Positions 32,201 to 41,320 are shown, counted from the stretch's first letter. The stretch: 43,153 nucleotides of DNA from Clostridia bacterium (GCA_029239935.1 JARBTY010000010.1:1-43153); one strand, 5' to 3'. Notes: generated by a model not told the origin, from the letters alone. Translations and numbers: made by a program.

Positions 32201-34120
32201 TTATTTTGTATTTATTTTCTCCGCTAATTCGTTTAAGTATTCCCATCGTTGTAATTTGTATGTGAACTGCTCCTCTATTTCTCCCTTTTTTTGCATCAAT
32301 TCTTGTAATTTACTAAAGTTACTGGCATTTTGATCCATTTCCTTTTCTAATCCTTTTAAAGTGCTTTCTATAGTTTCAATTTCCTCATCTATTTTTTCGT
32401 ATTCCATTTTTTCTTTATAGGTAAATTTTAGTTTGACTGTCCCTTCCTGTACAGATTGGTTTCCAACTTCATTCTGCAATTTTTTACTGATTGATTCTTT
32501 CGGTACTTCTTTTGCAGTTTCTTGCTCTTGTTTCTTCAAATAGTAGTCCGAATAATTGCCAGGATAATGACTGACCTTCCCCTCCCCTTCAAACACAAAA
32601 ATTTTATCTGCAATGCGATCTAAAAAATACCTATCATGAGATACTGCAATGACTGGCCCATCAAAATCGTCAATATAACTTTCCAGTATCTGCAGCGTGT
32701 AAATATCTAGATCATTTGTTGGTTCATCCAACAAAAGAACATTAATATCCTGCATCAGTATATTTAATAAATACAGCCTTCTTCTTTCCCCCCCAGATAA
32801 TTTACCAATAACTGCATACTGCATAGCCGGCGTAAAGAGAAACCGTTCTAACATTTTACTGGCCGAAAGACTACTCCCATCTGCTAGTTTAATGTATTCA
32901 GCTTTATCTTTAATATAATCTATCACTCTAAGAGATAAGTCCATTTCTTTGTTTTCTTGTGTGTAGTAGCCTATTTTTACAGTTTCACCAATATCTATAG
33001 TCCCTTCGTCTGCTGTTATTCTTTGTGTAATAAGATTAAGTAACGTAGACTTCCCAGCTCCATTATCCCCAATGATACCTATCCGGTCTTGTTTTAACAC
33101 GGTATAAGTAAACGCTTTAAGCACACATTGCTTTTCAAAGTACTTTGTCAGCCCCTCCATCGCAATAATTTTCTTTCCTAAACGACTTGTTCCAAGGGCA
33201 ATATCCATACTTTGTTTGGCTGTTTTACCAACAGTCTCCTCTAACTCATAAAATCTATCTTGTCTTGCTTTTTGTTTGGTTCTTCTTGCTTCGACCCCTT
33301 TTCTCATCCACTCCAATTCTTTTTTATAGGAAGAAAGATTTTTTTCTCTTATTCTTTCCTCCACATTTTCTCTTTGAGCCTTAAGTTCTAGAAATGCTTG
33401 ATAATTCCCTTCATATTTATAGAGTTTTCCTTGGTCTAACTCTACAATCTTATTAACAACCCTGTCTAAAAAGTATCTGTCATGAGTTACCATCATAACT
33501 GCACATTTCTTTGTTTTTAACAGTTCCTCCAGATAATCAATCGTATCATTATCCAAATGGTTCGTCGGCTCGTCAAGTATCAATAAATTACAAGGCCTAA
33601 TCAGTGCCCCCGCAAGTGCAATCTTTTTCCTTTGTCCTCCCGAAAGCTTAGAGACTTCTTGATTAAACTGAGTAATGCCTAGTTTGGTAAGAATAGCTTT
33701 TGCTTCACTTTCTAGCTGCCACGCTCCTATCGCATCCATTTGCGCACTCAATGCAATAAGCTTCTGCGAAAGTTCTTCACTCTCTGTGTTTTCGTTCATT
33801 TTCTCCAATGTACTTTCATACGCTCTTAAAACTTTCATAAAGGCAGACTCTCCTTTAAAAACTTGTTCAAGAACAGTAGATTTTTCATCAAAAACAGGAT
33901 TTTGAGACAGATATTCTATATCTAACTCATTAGATGTCGCCACCTCTCCCTGATCTGCCGTTTCATAACCTGCCAGGATTTTGAGCAAACTACTTTTTCC
34001 AGTACCGTTAATCCCTATGATGCCTATTTTTTCCGAGCTGTCAATCGTTATAGAAAGCTCAGAAAAAATAGTTTTTTCACCGTATACTTTTTTAATATTA
34101 TTTGCTGATAATAAAATCAT
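32201..34120 (-). CDS. ABC-F family ATPase (Uup/YdiF type) with C-terminal coiled coil
   Basis: Soluble protein with two ABC cassettes and no membrane domain; ABC-F proteins act on the ribosome. All ATPase motifs are canonical: Walker A GINGTGKSS and GDNGAGKST, signatures LSGGQRKK and LSGGERRR, Walker B LLILDEPTNHLD and VLLLDEPTNDLD. The interdomain linker (about 240-310) is rich in Lys/Arg/Glu, as needed to reach the peptidyl-transferase centre. The 639-aa length includes a C-terminal coiled coil (about 560-635), which marks the Uup/YdiF-like subgroup. It starts 13 bases after the 105-aa gene upstream and is probably in an operon with it. Housekeeping translation factor rather than resistance determinant is most likely. 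Confidence 0.9.
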   Translation of the reverse strand: MILLSANNIKKVYGEKTIFSELSITIDSSEKIGIIGINGTGKSSLLKILAGYETADQGEVATSNELDIEYLSQNPVFDEKSTVLEQVFKGESAFMKVLRAYESTLEKMNENTESEELSQKLIALSAQMDAIGAWQLESEAKAILTKLGITQFNQEVSKLSGGQRKKIALAGALIRPCNLLILDEPTNHLDNDTIDYLEELLKTKKCAVMMVTHDRYFLDRVVNKIVELDQGKLYKYEGNYQAFLELKAQRENVEERIREKNLSSYKKELEWMRKGVEARRTKQKARQDRFYELEETVGKTAKQSMDIALGTSRLGKKIIAMEGLTKYFEKQCVLKAFTYTVLKQDRIGIIGDNGAGKSTLLNLITQRITADEGTIDIGETVKIGYYTQENKEMDLSLRVIDYIKDKAEYIKLADGSSLSASKMLERFLFTPAMQYAVIGKLSGGERRRLYLLNILMQDINVLLLDEPTNDLDIYTLQILESYIDDFDGPVIAVSHDRYFLDRIADKIFVFEGEGKVSHYPGNYSDYYLKKQEQETAKEVPKESISKKLQNEVGNQSVQEGTVKLKFTYKEKMEYEKIDEEIETIESTLKGLEKEMDQNASNFSKLQELMQKKGEIEEQFTYKLQRWEYLNELAEKINTK

Positions 34121-34133
34121 GATTAGTCCCTCT

Positions 34134-34451
34134 CTATTTAAAACTCAATTCAATATAGCCGTCTCTTTGATAAATACCAATGTTGCTAAGCTCTTTTCTC
34201 ACTTCAAAATTTACAAAGCTTGAAAACAAATCAACATCTTTTAATATATGACAAGTAATAGTCTTTACCTTTGGAGACATTCTGATGAGTATTGCTCTAG
34301 CCTTTGAAAACTGTATTCTTGAAAAGTCTTCTCCCATCCCTTCAAGATGAACCGGATAGTCTAGCGTTGGAATAAACAAATCCATATCTCCATCTCTTTC
34401 TATAGGTCTTATCTCCAAGTTGGTGTTTAGCTTTATATTAAAATATTCCAT
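34134..34451 (-). CDS. Hypothetical protein, 105 aa
   Basis: I do not recognise a family. Small soluble protein with alternating strand-like segments and no membrane helix or metal motif. It has a clear AGGAG site nine bases before ATG and ends 13 bases before the ABC-F start, so the pair is likely co-transcribed. Its role may relate to the ABC-F factor, but only gene order suggests this. Confidence 0.65.
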   Translation of the reverse strand: MEYFNIKLNTNLEIRPIERDGDMDLFIPTLDYPVHLEGMGEDFSRIQFSKARAILIRMSPKVKTITCHILKDVDLFSSFVNFEVRKELSNIGIYQRDGYIELSFK

Positions 34452-34543
34452 GGGTTCTTCTCCTACTCTCTAGCTTCTAAATCTTCCTTTACTATACCAA
34501 CATTCTACAGCATTGAAAAGAAAAAGATAAAAAGGACAAGCTT

Positions 34544-35164
34544 TTACTCATCTTCTTTATCTTTTTTATTGAGTGCGATGAGTTTTTCAAATAGCAAAGC
34601 TTTCTTTTTACGGAAAGCCCTAACAAGATAGAGTGCAAACAGTGCTGCTCCCAGTGTCCCATAAATCATATCTTCCATTGTATCCTGCAAACTTCCAAGC
34701 TGCGTCTTGCTCCCTAAAAAAGTATCTGATAAAAATTCTATTGTTTCCCAAAAGACTGCCCCTGAGACAGCAACACAAAAAGAGAAGAGAATCGTTATAG
34801 TAGACTTATTTTCCCCTTTCATGATATGTTCTTTATCCAGCCATACCATTAAAATAAGTCCTACATACCCTAGAAGAATACCTGACAAAAAATGCAGCAT
34901 AATATCCCACCATAAAAGCGAATCATATAGTCTTAGGTAAGTTCCAAGCCATTGAGTGCCCAGTATAAACACTGCATAACATGCTCTTGCCTCCCTAGGG
35001 ATTTTAACACCCGTTATTTTTGTAAAAATCTCCGGTATCAAAGCAAGGACTAAGCTGCCTAAAAGTAACGCTGATAAAACCCATTGTAATCTCACTGCTA
35101 AATACAGTGCATTGCCAATAAAAATAATCCTTGTCAGATAAATAATAGCTTTACTCCAAAACAT
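34544..35164 (-). CDS. DUF2238/YjdF-like membrane protein
   Basis: The 206-aa protein has about five or six hydrophobic segments (near 5-23, 28-45, 62-80, 88-110, 122-145 and 175-192). The stretch WWDIMLHFLSGILLGYVG and the later WETIEFLSDTFLG...LQDTMEDMIYGTLGAALFALY match the pattern of the DUF2238/YjdF membrane family: a His in a helix, then Glu and Asp-Met-Asp-rich loops. The biochemical function is unknown. GGAGG lies 6 bases before ATG. Single gene by spacing. Confidence 0.7.
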   Translation of the reverse strand: MFWSKAIIYLTRIIFIGNALYLAVRLQWVLSALLLGSLVLALIPEIFTKITGVKIPREARACYAVFILGTQWLGTYLRLYDSLLWWDIMLHFLSGILLGYVGLILMVWLDKEHIMKGENKSTITILFSFCVAVSGAVFWETIEFLSDTFLGSKTQLGSLQDTMEDMIYGTLGAALFALYLVRAFRKKKALLFEKLIALNKKDKEDE

Positions 35165-35259
35165 TTCATACCTCCAGTCTATCTCAATACATTTTAGCAG
35201 ATTTCGCTTTGGTTAGTATTAGCCTTCGCTTCCTTATATTATACTGGCATTCTTTCAAC

Positions 35260-35427
35260 TTATTTCATATCCTCTAGCAGCCTTAGTGTAGCATTTGAAC
35301 ACTCTTCCCCTGTCCGTCTGTCAATATGTGAAAAACTCATCTCTAGATCTGGATTAAAAGATGTCCAATACGCTGGTACTAACTGTACGAAACCACATAT
35401 TTCACATTTATAAAAATAATTTTCCAT
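35260..35427 (-). CDS. Small CxxC protein, 55 aa
   Basis: ATG at 35427 follows a strong AAGGAGG site and opens a 55-codon frame. The product begins MENYFYKCEICGFVQLVPAYW and ends LRLLEDMK. The N-terminal CEIC knuckle resembles a half zinc ribbon or rubredoxin-like knuckle; only one further cysteine (EECSN, about residue 43) follows, so full metal binding might need dimerisation. It is too short for default gene-calling cut-offs, but the ribosome site, ATG and good codon content support it. Function unknown. Confidence 0.6.
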   Translation of the reverse strand: MENYFYKCEICGFVQLVPAYWTSFNPDLEMSFSHIDRRTGEECSNATLRLLEDMK

Positions 35428-35491
35428 CTGCTGTGCCCCTCCTTTCTTTAAATCGTTATGCTTTACTGCTTTCTATTATATAACATCTTTG

Positions 35492-35520
35492 TTGGAAGAT
35501 TAACTAAAAATAGGTATAAA
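35492..35520 (+). promoter_or_regulatory. Promoter of the candidate small RNA
   Basis: Plus strand: -35 TTGGAA (35492-35497), 17-base spacer, -10 TATAAA (35515-35520). No open frame follows; the next terminator is about 190 bases downstream. Confidence 0.5.
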
Positions 35521-35526
35521 ATCTAA

Positions 35527-35714
35527 AAACCTGGTCATACTATCAATACATCTTAACATCACGTTAAAATGTAAAGAGTACCCCAATAAAACATCCATCA
35601 TTTTTAAGAAACATCTACCCTTTTCAGCTATAGTTGAGAAAATCTCACCCCTTAGCTGAAACCACCCTTACCCAAGCCTAGAAAACTCCTCTTAGTATTA
35701 AGAGGAGTTTTCTA
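35527..35714 (+). ncRNA. Candidate C-rich small regulatory RNA
   Basis: An untranslated segment between a promoter and a perfect 16-bp terminator hairpin (35679-35694 with 35699-35714, loop GTAT). Inside are two more hairpins: ACATcTTAAC/GTTAAaATGT (35548-35572) and TTTCAGCTA/TAGCTGAAA (35622-35661) with an inner TGAGA/TCTCA stem. Five ACCC or ACCCC motifs lie in parts predicted unpaired, at about 35580, 35617, 35647, 35664 and 35669. Such C-rich stretches in Gram-positive small RNAs pair with Shine-Dalgarno sequences. A separate promoter for the next gene follows the terminator, so it is not obviously a riboswitch leader. No known RNA family was recognised. Confidence 0.42.
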
Positions 35715-35743
35715 TTGTGCATTCTATATATTGCCTTTATAAT
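35715..35743 (+). promoter_or_regulatory. Promoter of the TauE/SafE gene
   Basis: Plus strand: -35 TTGTGC (35715-35720), 17-base spacer, perfect -10 TATAAT (35738-35743), directly after the small-RNA terminator and about 45 bases before the start codon. Confidence 0.55.
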
Positions 35744-35788
35744 ATAATAATTCGCATCAAACACTTTTTACATAAGGATGGTATTTAT

Positions 35789-36532
35789 ATGATTGTATTA
35801 TTATGTGTTGCAGGTTTTATCGCTTCCTTTGTAGATGCCATTGTTGGTGGTGGTGGTCTCATTAGCCTTCCTGCTTTTTTAATGAGTGGACTCTCCCCTC
35901 ATGTTGCACTGGGAACCAATAAATTTTCAGCAAGTATGGGAAGTTTTACAAGCTCTTATGCGTATATCAAATCCAAAAAAGCTCATTTAAAGCTTATGAA
36001 AATCCTTATTCCCTTTACACTTTTCGGAGCGGTAGTTGGTGTTAATACGACGCTGCTGATACCCGCTGAAATATTAAATATACTCATCGTTATACTGATC
36101 ATAGCGATTGCCCTATACACTTTGTTTTCAAAAAAGATAGGGGTAGAAAATGCCTTTAAGGAACTTACCTCTAAAAACATCCTATTAGGTATTATTTTTT
36201 CTTTTTCATTAGGTTTTTATGATGGATTTTTTGGCCCTGGCACAGGTGCTTTTTTGTTGTTTGGTTTTATAAAAATATATCACTTTGACTTTATAAATGC
36301 TACAGGCAATGCAAAGATTCTCAACTTCACAAGCAACCTTACTTCATTAGTATTATTTGCTTTAAACGATAAGATTGATTATCTCATAGGTATACCTGTA
36401 GGACTCTGCATGATTGCAGGTGCTAAAGTTGGCAGCCGTCTTGCTTTAAACAAAGGCACAAAGCTTATTAAACCTTTGTTTGTTACAATGTCCGCAGGTA
36501 TGGTTATTAAATTACTCTGGGAGTTATTCTAA
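35789..36532 (+). CDS. TauE/SafE-family membrane exporter
   Basis: The 247-aa protein is a string of about eight membrane helices with the family's repeated halves: FIASFVDAIVGGGGLISLPAFLMSGL near the N-terminus and FYDGFFGPGTGAFLLFGFIKI in the second half, the typical GxGG/GPGxG loops of TauE/SafE (DUF81) proteins. Members are linked to sulfite, sulfoacetate or other organosulfur export, but the substrate cannot be set here. An upstream frame reaches 35717, but ATG at 35789 has AAGGAT at 8 bases and starts at the first helix. Its end overlaps the convergent phosphorylase gene by 9 bases. Confidence 0.85.
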   Translation: MIVLLCVAGFIASFVDAIVGGGGLISLPAFLMSGLSPHVALGTNKFSASMGSFTSSYAYIKSKKAHLKLMKILIPFTLFGAVVGVNTTLLIPAEILNILIVILIIAIALYTLFSKKIGVENAFKELTSKNILLGIIFSFSLGFYDGFFGPGTGAFLLFGFIKIYHFDFINATGNAKILNFTSNLTSLVLFALNDKIDYLIGIPVGLCMIAGAKVGSRLALNKGTKLIKPLFVTMSAGMVIKLLWELF

Positions 36533-39472
36533 CGTTTCAAAACGCATTTCCACCCGATGTCTTTGATAATCATTGATAAGTTTTATACCATTCCCTGCTA
36601 TAGGTACCCCATCAACTTCTATATGATACTGACTGTCTTTTATTCTGTAAAAACCTTCTGGTTTTGTGATATGAATCTCATATACAGCATCAAAAAACCT
36701 TAAATCATAGTATATTTCTAAAGTCTGATTTCTTAAAATAGGATCTAAAATCAGTCTTTCTCTCTCATATTTAATCCCTAACATTTCAGTTAATGTCAAA
36801 AACAACCAGGTGGATGTCCCGCTCAATGTAGGGCCTATATTTTCTCCTGTTTCACTATTATTATACTGTGTGCACCATCTTGGATTACCACCTGTTTCAA
36901 ATGGTTTTTCTAAAGTATGATAAGGCAGCGTTAAATCCATCATCCAATAAGCTGTATCCGAGAGTTTTTGTGCCAATTCTCTGTTTTCCGCGACTTGGGC
37001 GGCTTGTATCATCGCTGCTGTCGCCATCATGGCTGCATGCTTAAAAACGCCTCCATTTTCCCGGTCTCCTGGGAAATACTCTCCTGTTGCAGTTTTTTTA
37101 GCAACTTTGGATAAGTCAGTTGGACTCATGAGTTTAATACCATATGGTGTTTTAAGATATTTTTCAATTCTGTTAAGCATCATCTCTATTTGATTTTCCG
37201 TAGCTTCCTTAGCCAGAATAGACCAACTAAATGAATTTAAGAAATAAGTTCCATTAATCTTAGAGTCTGCTGAAAAACCATCTCCATCTGCCCCTAAAAA
37301 AGTGATTTCATTTTCAAATCTATTAAATAACACTCTGGCATAAAAATCCTCTTTCCAAGTATACCTTTGAATATTTTGGCTCAACTTATCTTTTAATATT
37401 TGCAGCTTTGAGTAATAACTATGGTCCTCTTTTATTTTTGCAAACTCTAACGTCTGTTCCATGGCCACCTTAAGCAAAAAAGCATTCATAACACTTTCAG
37501 ATTGATTGTTTAAAAACTCACCTGTTTTAAGATAGATTTCTTCTTTTTCAGCACCTTTTACTGCCTCTTCATCTACTTTTAAGCAGTCATTCCAGTCTGC
37601 ATGATCAATGAGCGGCAGCCCGTGTCTACCCACCGATACTTCTGCTGAGTATTTAATAACCGCTTGCAGCGTTTCATACACACTTCTTTTTTTCCCTCCT
37701 GTTTCTGGTATATCAAAAACGGCATCCAGAAAACTATCATCTCCTGTATAGCTTACAAATCTATAGACAGCCTGTACCAGCCATAATCCATCATCTGACC
37801 ATTTCCCAGCCTCTTTTCCATGCCAAAAAAAGTTATGATAACAATATCCAAATTCCAATACTTTTGAAATCCATTCTTGCAGCAAAGCTTTAGTATACTC
37901 TATTTCTCCCATAGATATTAAATAATACATAGAGCCAAATATGTCTTGTATTTCTCTAAATCCAATCTCCCTATACCCCTTTTGTGTCAAATCAAAGGAA
38001 CGGGATACAAAAGTTTGATACAATACCTGAAAGGGCAGATTCTTATTAACGTAGGTATCAAACTGTATATCCTTTGTATGAATTTGCAAATAGGCTCTAT
38101 ATTTTTTGTACCCTTCTAGTTGCTCTAAGAGACTCTGCTCCACCTGCGACTCCTCACTAAACCGTTTATGCAGTCCGTCAATCTGCTGTTTCACCAAAAG
38201 ATCAGTTGGTTCCTCACCATTAAATGTCGAAATCAACCCTACAAAGTGGTCGACTGTTACAGATTGGACCGCTTTAACCTCAACGCTGGAGCTCATCGCA
38301 AAAAAGCCTGGACCTTTGGTACTTAATCGATTCGATAACTTTGCTGCCCCTTCTGGCCGCAGCAGTGTACCGCTGCCAATAAATTCACCATACTGAGTGC
38401 ATAATTCTCTGGCATATTTCTTTTTCCCTTCTTCATGGGCCATAACTGTCGTAAATCTTACATCCCCTTTTGCATGAGCCGGATAATAACTTGGAGTATA
38501 GGCTAAAATATTACCTTTTTCATCATGAAATACTTTACCTTGCATAATTACCGTGGAGTAAACCACGTCTTCCATCAGTGCATGGGTTGCTGAAGTACCC
38601 AGCATCCCTGTCACAACCACTTTAAGTTGTCTATTCTGTTGTCCTAAATTGGTAATCTTTATTCTCTGCACTTCAGTTGCTACCGGAAGATTTTCATATT
38701 GTGGCAACAAAAAGATCATTCTCTCAATATGAAGACCACAATAGGTTTCATAGACGAGCCGTGTGTTATTTTGTCCATGGATACAAGAGGCAGTTTTAAT
38801 ATTCTTATCAGTAATATCGGCTGAATAAAAAATCTGCCTTCCCTTTTCTACTATGTAAAATTGTCTGTTAGCAGGAAAACCATTTTCTTCAGGTAAGTAG
38901 TCCCACCTTGTGGCTAATACCTGTGTCGCTGCATGGGCTCTAAAGCTCCCTCCTCCCAGACGGTCTACAACACTTTTAGGTGTAGACTGCAAGGCAAATG
39001 GAAACTTCATCCGGTTACCTAATAGCATGTTGGTATAAAAATGTGGTCCTGGAACAGGATGCCTAAGATTAATAATATGTTCTCCCTCTTCATTAATCCT
39101 ACCTGCCCACATCTTATATGCCTTGCACAACTGGATGATTCTCTGTCCTATTTCTTCATCTACAGACTTCTTATGGACTTTTATACCGTCAGATACATAG
39201 GCTAAAACCCTCTGCTCTTCCCATTCTATACTATAGAAATAAGAGTATCCAACCTCTAATCCATCAAAATGCTGTGCTAAAAATTCATCTTTATAAAGCT
39301 CTTTGATGGCCGGCACCAAGCTATCAAAAGCTCCTAATACCACTATATTTTCATAGATTGTATCCAAAAACTGAATATCATAGTGTTTATCTTCTAACGT
39401 TAATTTTCCAAAAAATTTTTTTACTGCCTCTTTATATAATTTTAAAACATTTCTTGCAACAGCAAGCTCCAC
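36524..39472 (-). CDS. GH94 cellodextrin phosphorylase (probable)
   Basis: GH94 enzymes split beta-glucosides with phosphate, giving glucose-1-phosphate. The 982-aa length is close to the known clostridial cellodextrin phosphorylase (about 984 aa) and longer than cellobiose phosphorylase (about 810). Typical stretches are PGPHFYTNMLLGNRM, TPKSVVDRLGGGSFRAHAATQVLATRWD, EENGFPANRQFY, QKGYREIGFREIQD, the catalytic-Asp motif ADWNDC (Asp626) and ENIGPTLSGTSTW. No signal peptide, so it acts in the cytosol on imported cellodextrins. A closely related GH94 phosphorylase (for example laminaribiose or beta-1,2-oligoglucan type) is the alternative. Single gene; the start is ATG at 39472 with an AGGGGG-type site upstream. 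Confidence 0.83.
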   Translation of the reverse strand: MELAVARNVLKLYKEAVKKFFGKLTLEDKHYDIQFLDTIYENIVVLGAFDSLVPAIKELYKDEFLAQHFDGLEVGYSYFYSIEWEEQRVLAYVSDGIKVHKKSVDEEIGQRIIQLCKAYKMWAGRINEEGEHIINLRHPVPGPHFYTNMLLGNRMKFPFALQSTPKSVVDRLGGGSFRAHAATQVLATRWDYLPEENGFPANRQFYIVEKGRQIFYSADITDKNIKTASCIHGQNNTRLVYETYCGLHIERMIFLLPQYENLPVATEVQRIKITNLGQQNRQLKVVVTGMLGTSATHALMEDVVYSTVIMQGKVFHDEKGNILAYTPSYYPAHAKGDVRFTTVMAHEEGKKKYARELCTQYGEFIGSGTLLRPEGAAKLSNRLSTKGPGFFAMSSSVEVKAVQSVTVDHFVGLISTFNGEEPTDLLVKQQIDGLHKRFSEESQVEQSLLEQLEGYKKYRAYLQIHTKDIQFDTYVNKNLPFQVLYQTFVSRSFDLTQKGYREIGFREIQDIFGSMYYLISMGEIEYTKALLQEWISKVLEFGYCYHNFFWHGKEAGKWSDDGLWLVQAVYRFVSYTGDDSFLDAVFDIPETGGKKRSVYETLQAVIKYSAEVSVGRHGLPLIDHADWNDCLKVDEEAVKGAEKEEIYLKTGEFLNNQSESVMNAFLLKVAMEQTLEFAKIKEDHSYYSKLQILKDKLSQNIQRYTWKEDFYARVLFNRFENEITFLGADGDGFSADSKINGTYFLNSFSWSILAKEATENQIEMMLNRIEKYLKTPYGIKLMSPTDLSKVAKKTATGEYFPGDRENGGVFKHAAMMATAAMIQAAQVAENRELAQKLSDTAYWMMDLTLPYHTLEKPFETGGNPRWCTQYNNSETGENIGPTLSGTSTWLFLTLTEMLGIKYERERLILDPILRNQTLEIYYDLRFFDAVYEIHITKPEGFYRIKDSQYHIEVDGVPIAGNGIKLINDYQRHRVEMRFETLE

Positions 39473-39575
39473 TCAAATTCCCCCTTTTAAAGCTACTTAT
39501 ATCTTTTATTCTATAGAGGGATTCAGCGGTCTGCAAGCTGAAGTTTTTGCACTTACCTGTAAAATATTGTCTTAT

Positions 39576-39612
39576 AACAAAAACACTTAAGCGCGTATTG
39601 GCTTAAGTGTTT
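39576..39612 (-). terminator. Terminator of the second ABC-F gene
   Basis: AAACACTTAAGC (39581-39592) pairs perfectly with 39601-39612 around an 8-base loop; the minus strand continues as TTTTTGTT. Confidence 0.82.
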
Positions 39613-39647
39613 CTGTGAGTGTCGTATTGTTATAACGTTTTTAATAT

Positions 39648-41237
39648 TTATTTCAGCTTAGTTTCTAGATACTCATCATAAGTCATCATTTTATCAATAA
39701 AGCCTGTTTGTGTAAGTTCTATAATTCTATTTGCTACTGTATGAATAAACTGATGGTCATGGGATGTGAAAAGTATATTGCCTTTAAAATCTATAAGCCC
39801 ATTGTTAAGCGCTGTGATAGACTCCAAATCTAAGTGATTAGTAGGCTGATCCAGCAAAATAACATTCGCTCCGCTAAGCATCATACGAGACAACATACAT
39901 CTTACCTTTTCGCCTCCTGATAAAACCTTGGCAGACTTTAAAGCATCTTCACCTGAAAAGAGCATTCTTCCAAGAAAACCTCTTAAATAACTCTCTGACT
40001 GTTCTTCTGAGAACTGTCTCAGCCAATTAATAAGATCTAAATCACAGTCATTAAAAAACTGGGAGTTGTCTTTTGGAAAATAAGATTGTGAGGTGGTAAT
40101 CCCCCACTTAACTATTCCTGAATCAGGTTCCATTTCACCAATCAAAATTTTAAATAAGGTAGTCTGGGCGATTTCATTTTCACCTACAAATACAATTTTA
40201 TCATTTTTATTGACACGAAAACTGATGTTATCAAGGACTTTCACCCCATCAATTGTTTTGCTGATTTCCTCTACTGTTAAAATCTCATTTCCAACTTCTC
40301 TTTCTTGCTTAAACTGAACAAAAGGGTATTTTCTTGAAGAAGCAGGCATATCCTCTAATGAAATCTTATCCAGCAATTTTTTACGGGAAGTTGCTTGTTT
40401 AGATTTGGATTTATTAGCGGAAAATCTCGTTATAAAGTTTTGAAGTTCTTTCATCTGATCTTCTTTTTTCTTGTTCTGAGATTTCATAATTTGCTGCATC
40501 ATTTGACTGGACTCATACCAGAAATCATAGTTTCCTACATACATTCTAATCTTTGAAAAGTCAATATCTACAATATGTGTACATACTGTATTCAGGAAAT
40601 GTCTATCATGAGATACCACAATAACTGTTCCCGGAAAATCCAGTAAAAAATCTTCTAACCAATTGACAGACTGAATGTCTAAATGGTTAGTGGGCTCATC
40701 TAAGAGTAGTATCCCTGGCTGCCCAAATAAGGCCTGTGCCAAAAGCACTTTCACCTTTTCTCCGCCCTTTAGCTCTTTCATCTGTGCATAATGAAGATCT
40801 GTTGAAATACCAAGTCCCTGCAAAAGCTGTGAAGCTTCTGACTCTGCTTCCCAACCATTCATCTCGGCAAATTCACCTTCAAGCTCTGAGGCCTTTACGC
40901 CATCTGCATCTGTAAAATCTTCTTTAGCATATAAAGCTTCTTTTTCCTGCATGATTTGATATAATCTTGCATTACCCATAATAACAGTCTGAAGCACTTC
41001 ACACTCATCATATTGATAGTGATCTTGTTTAAGCACAGACATTCTCATCTTTTTAGGGATAGACACTTCTCCGCTGCTGCTGTCTATTTCACCTGATAAT
41101 ATTTTTAGAAACGTAGACTTTCCTGCTCCGTTTGCACCAATCAGCCCATAACAATTTTCTGGTGTGAACTTAAGGTTAACATCGTCAAAAAGCTTTGTTC
41201 CTCCATACTGCAAACTCACATTTGTAACTGTAATCAT
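39648..41237 (-). CDS. ABC-F family ATPase, YkpA/YbiT type, with degenerate second ATPase site
   Basis: A 529-aa soluble double-ABC protein. The first cassette is canonical (Walker A GANGAGKST 34-42, Walker B ILLLDEPTNHLD with Glu181), but its signature reads LKGGE (156-160). The second cassette has Walker A GENEIAQTT (352-360), where the phosphate-binding Lys is Gln358, and Walker B LLDQPTNHLD, where the catalytic Glu is Gln464; its signature LSGGE is normal. The composite site made of cassette-2 Walker motifs and the cassette-1 signature is therefore degenerate. Linker (about 240-300) is charged. Overall features fit the YkpA/YbiT branch. The start is ATG at 41237, and it is a single-gene unit. 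Confidence 0.88.
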   Translation of the reverse strand: MITVTNVSLQYGGTKLFDDVNLKFTPENCYGLIGANGAGKSTFLKILSGEIDSSSGEVSIPKKMRMSVLKQDHYQYDECEVLQTVIMGNARLYQIMQEKEALYAKEDFTDADGVKASELEGEFAEMNGWEAESEASQLLQGLGISTDLHYAQMKELKGGEKVKVLLAQALFGQPGILLLDEPTNHLDIQSVNWLEDFLLDFPGTVIVVSHDRHFLNTVCTHIVDIDFSKIRMYVGNYDFWYESSQMMQQIMKSQNKKKEDQMKELQNFITRFSANKSKSKQATSRKKLLDKISLEDMPASSRKYPFVQFKQEREVGNEILTVEEISKTIDGVKVLDNISFRVNKNDKIVFVGENEIAQTTLFKILIGEMEPDSGIVKWGITTSQSYFPKDNSQFFNDCDLDLINWLRQFSEEQSESYLRGFLGRMLFSGEDALKSAKVLSGGEKVRCMLSRMMLSGANVILLDQPTNHLDLESITALNNGLIDFKGNILFTSHDHQFIHTVANRIIELTQTGFIDKMMTYDEYLETKLK

Positions 41238-41320
41238 ATTGCAATCATCCTTTTATCTCTTTGTCTTTAACAGTTTGTATTATAACATAAACTTTACTCA
41301 AAAAACACCCATTAAAAAGT

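Noticed and set aside
35527..35788. The leader of the TauE/SafE gene read as a known riboswitch class
   Set aside because: No invariant blocks of classes I know were found on either strand, and a separate promoter follows the terminator; listed instead as a candidate small RNA.
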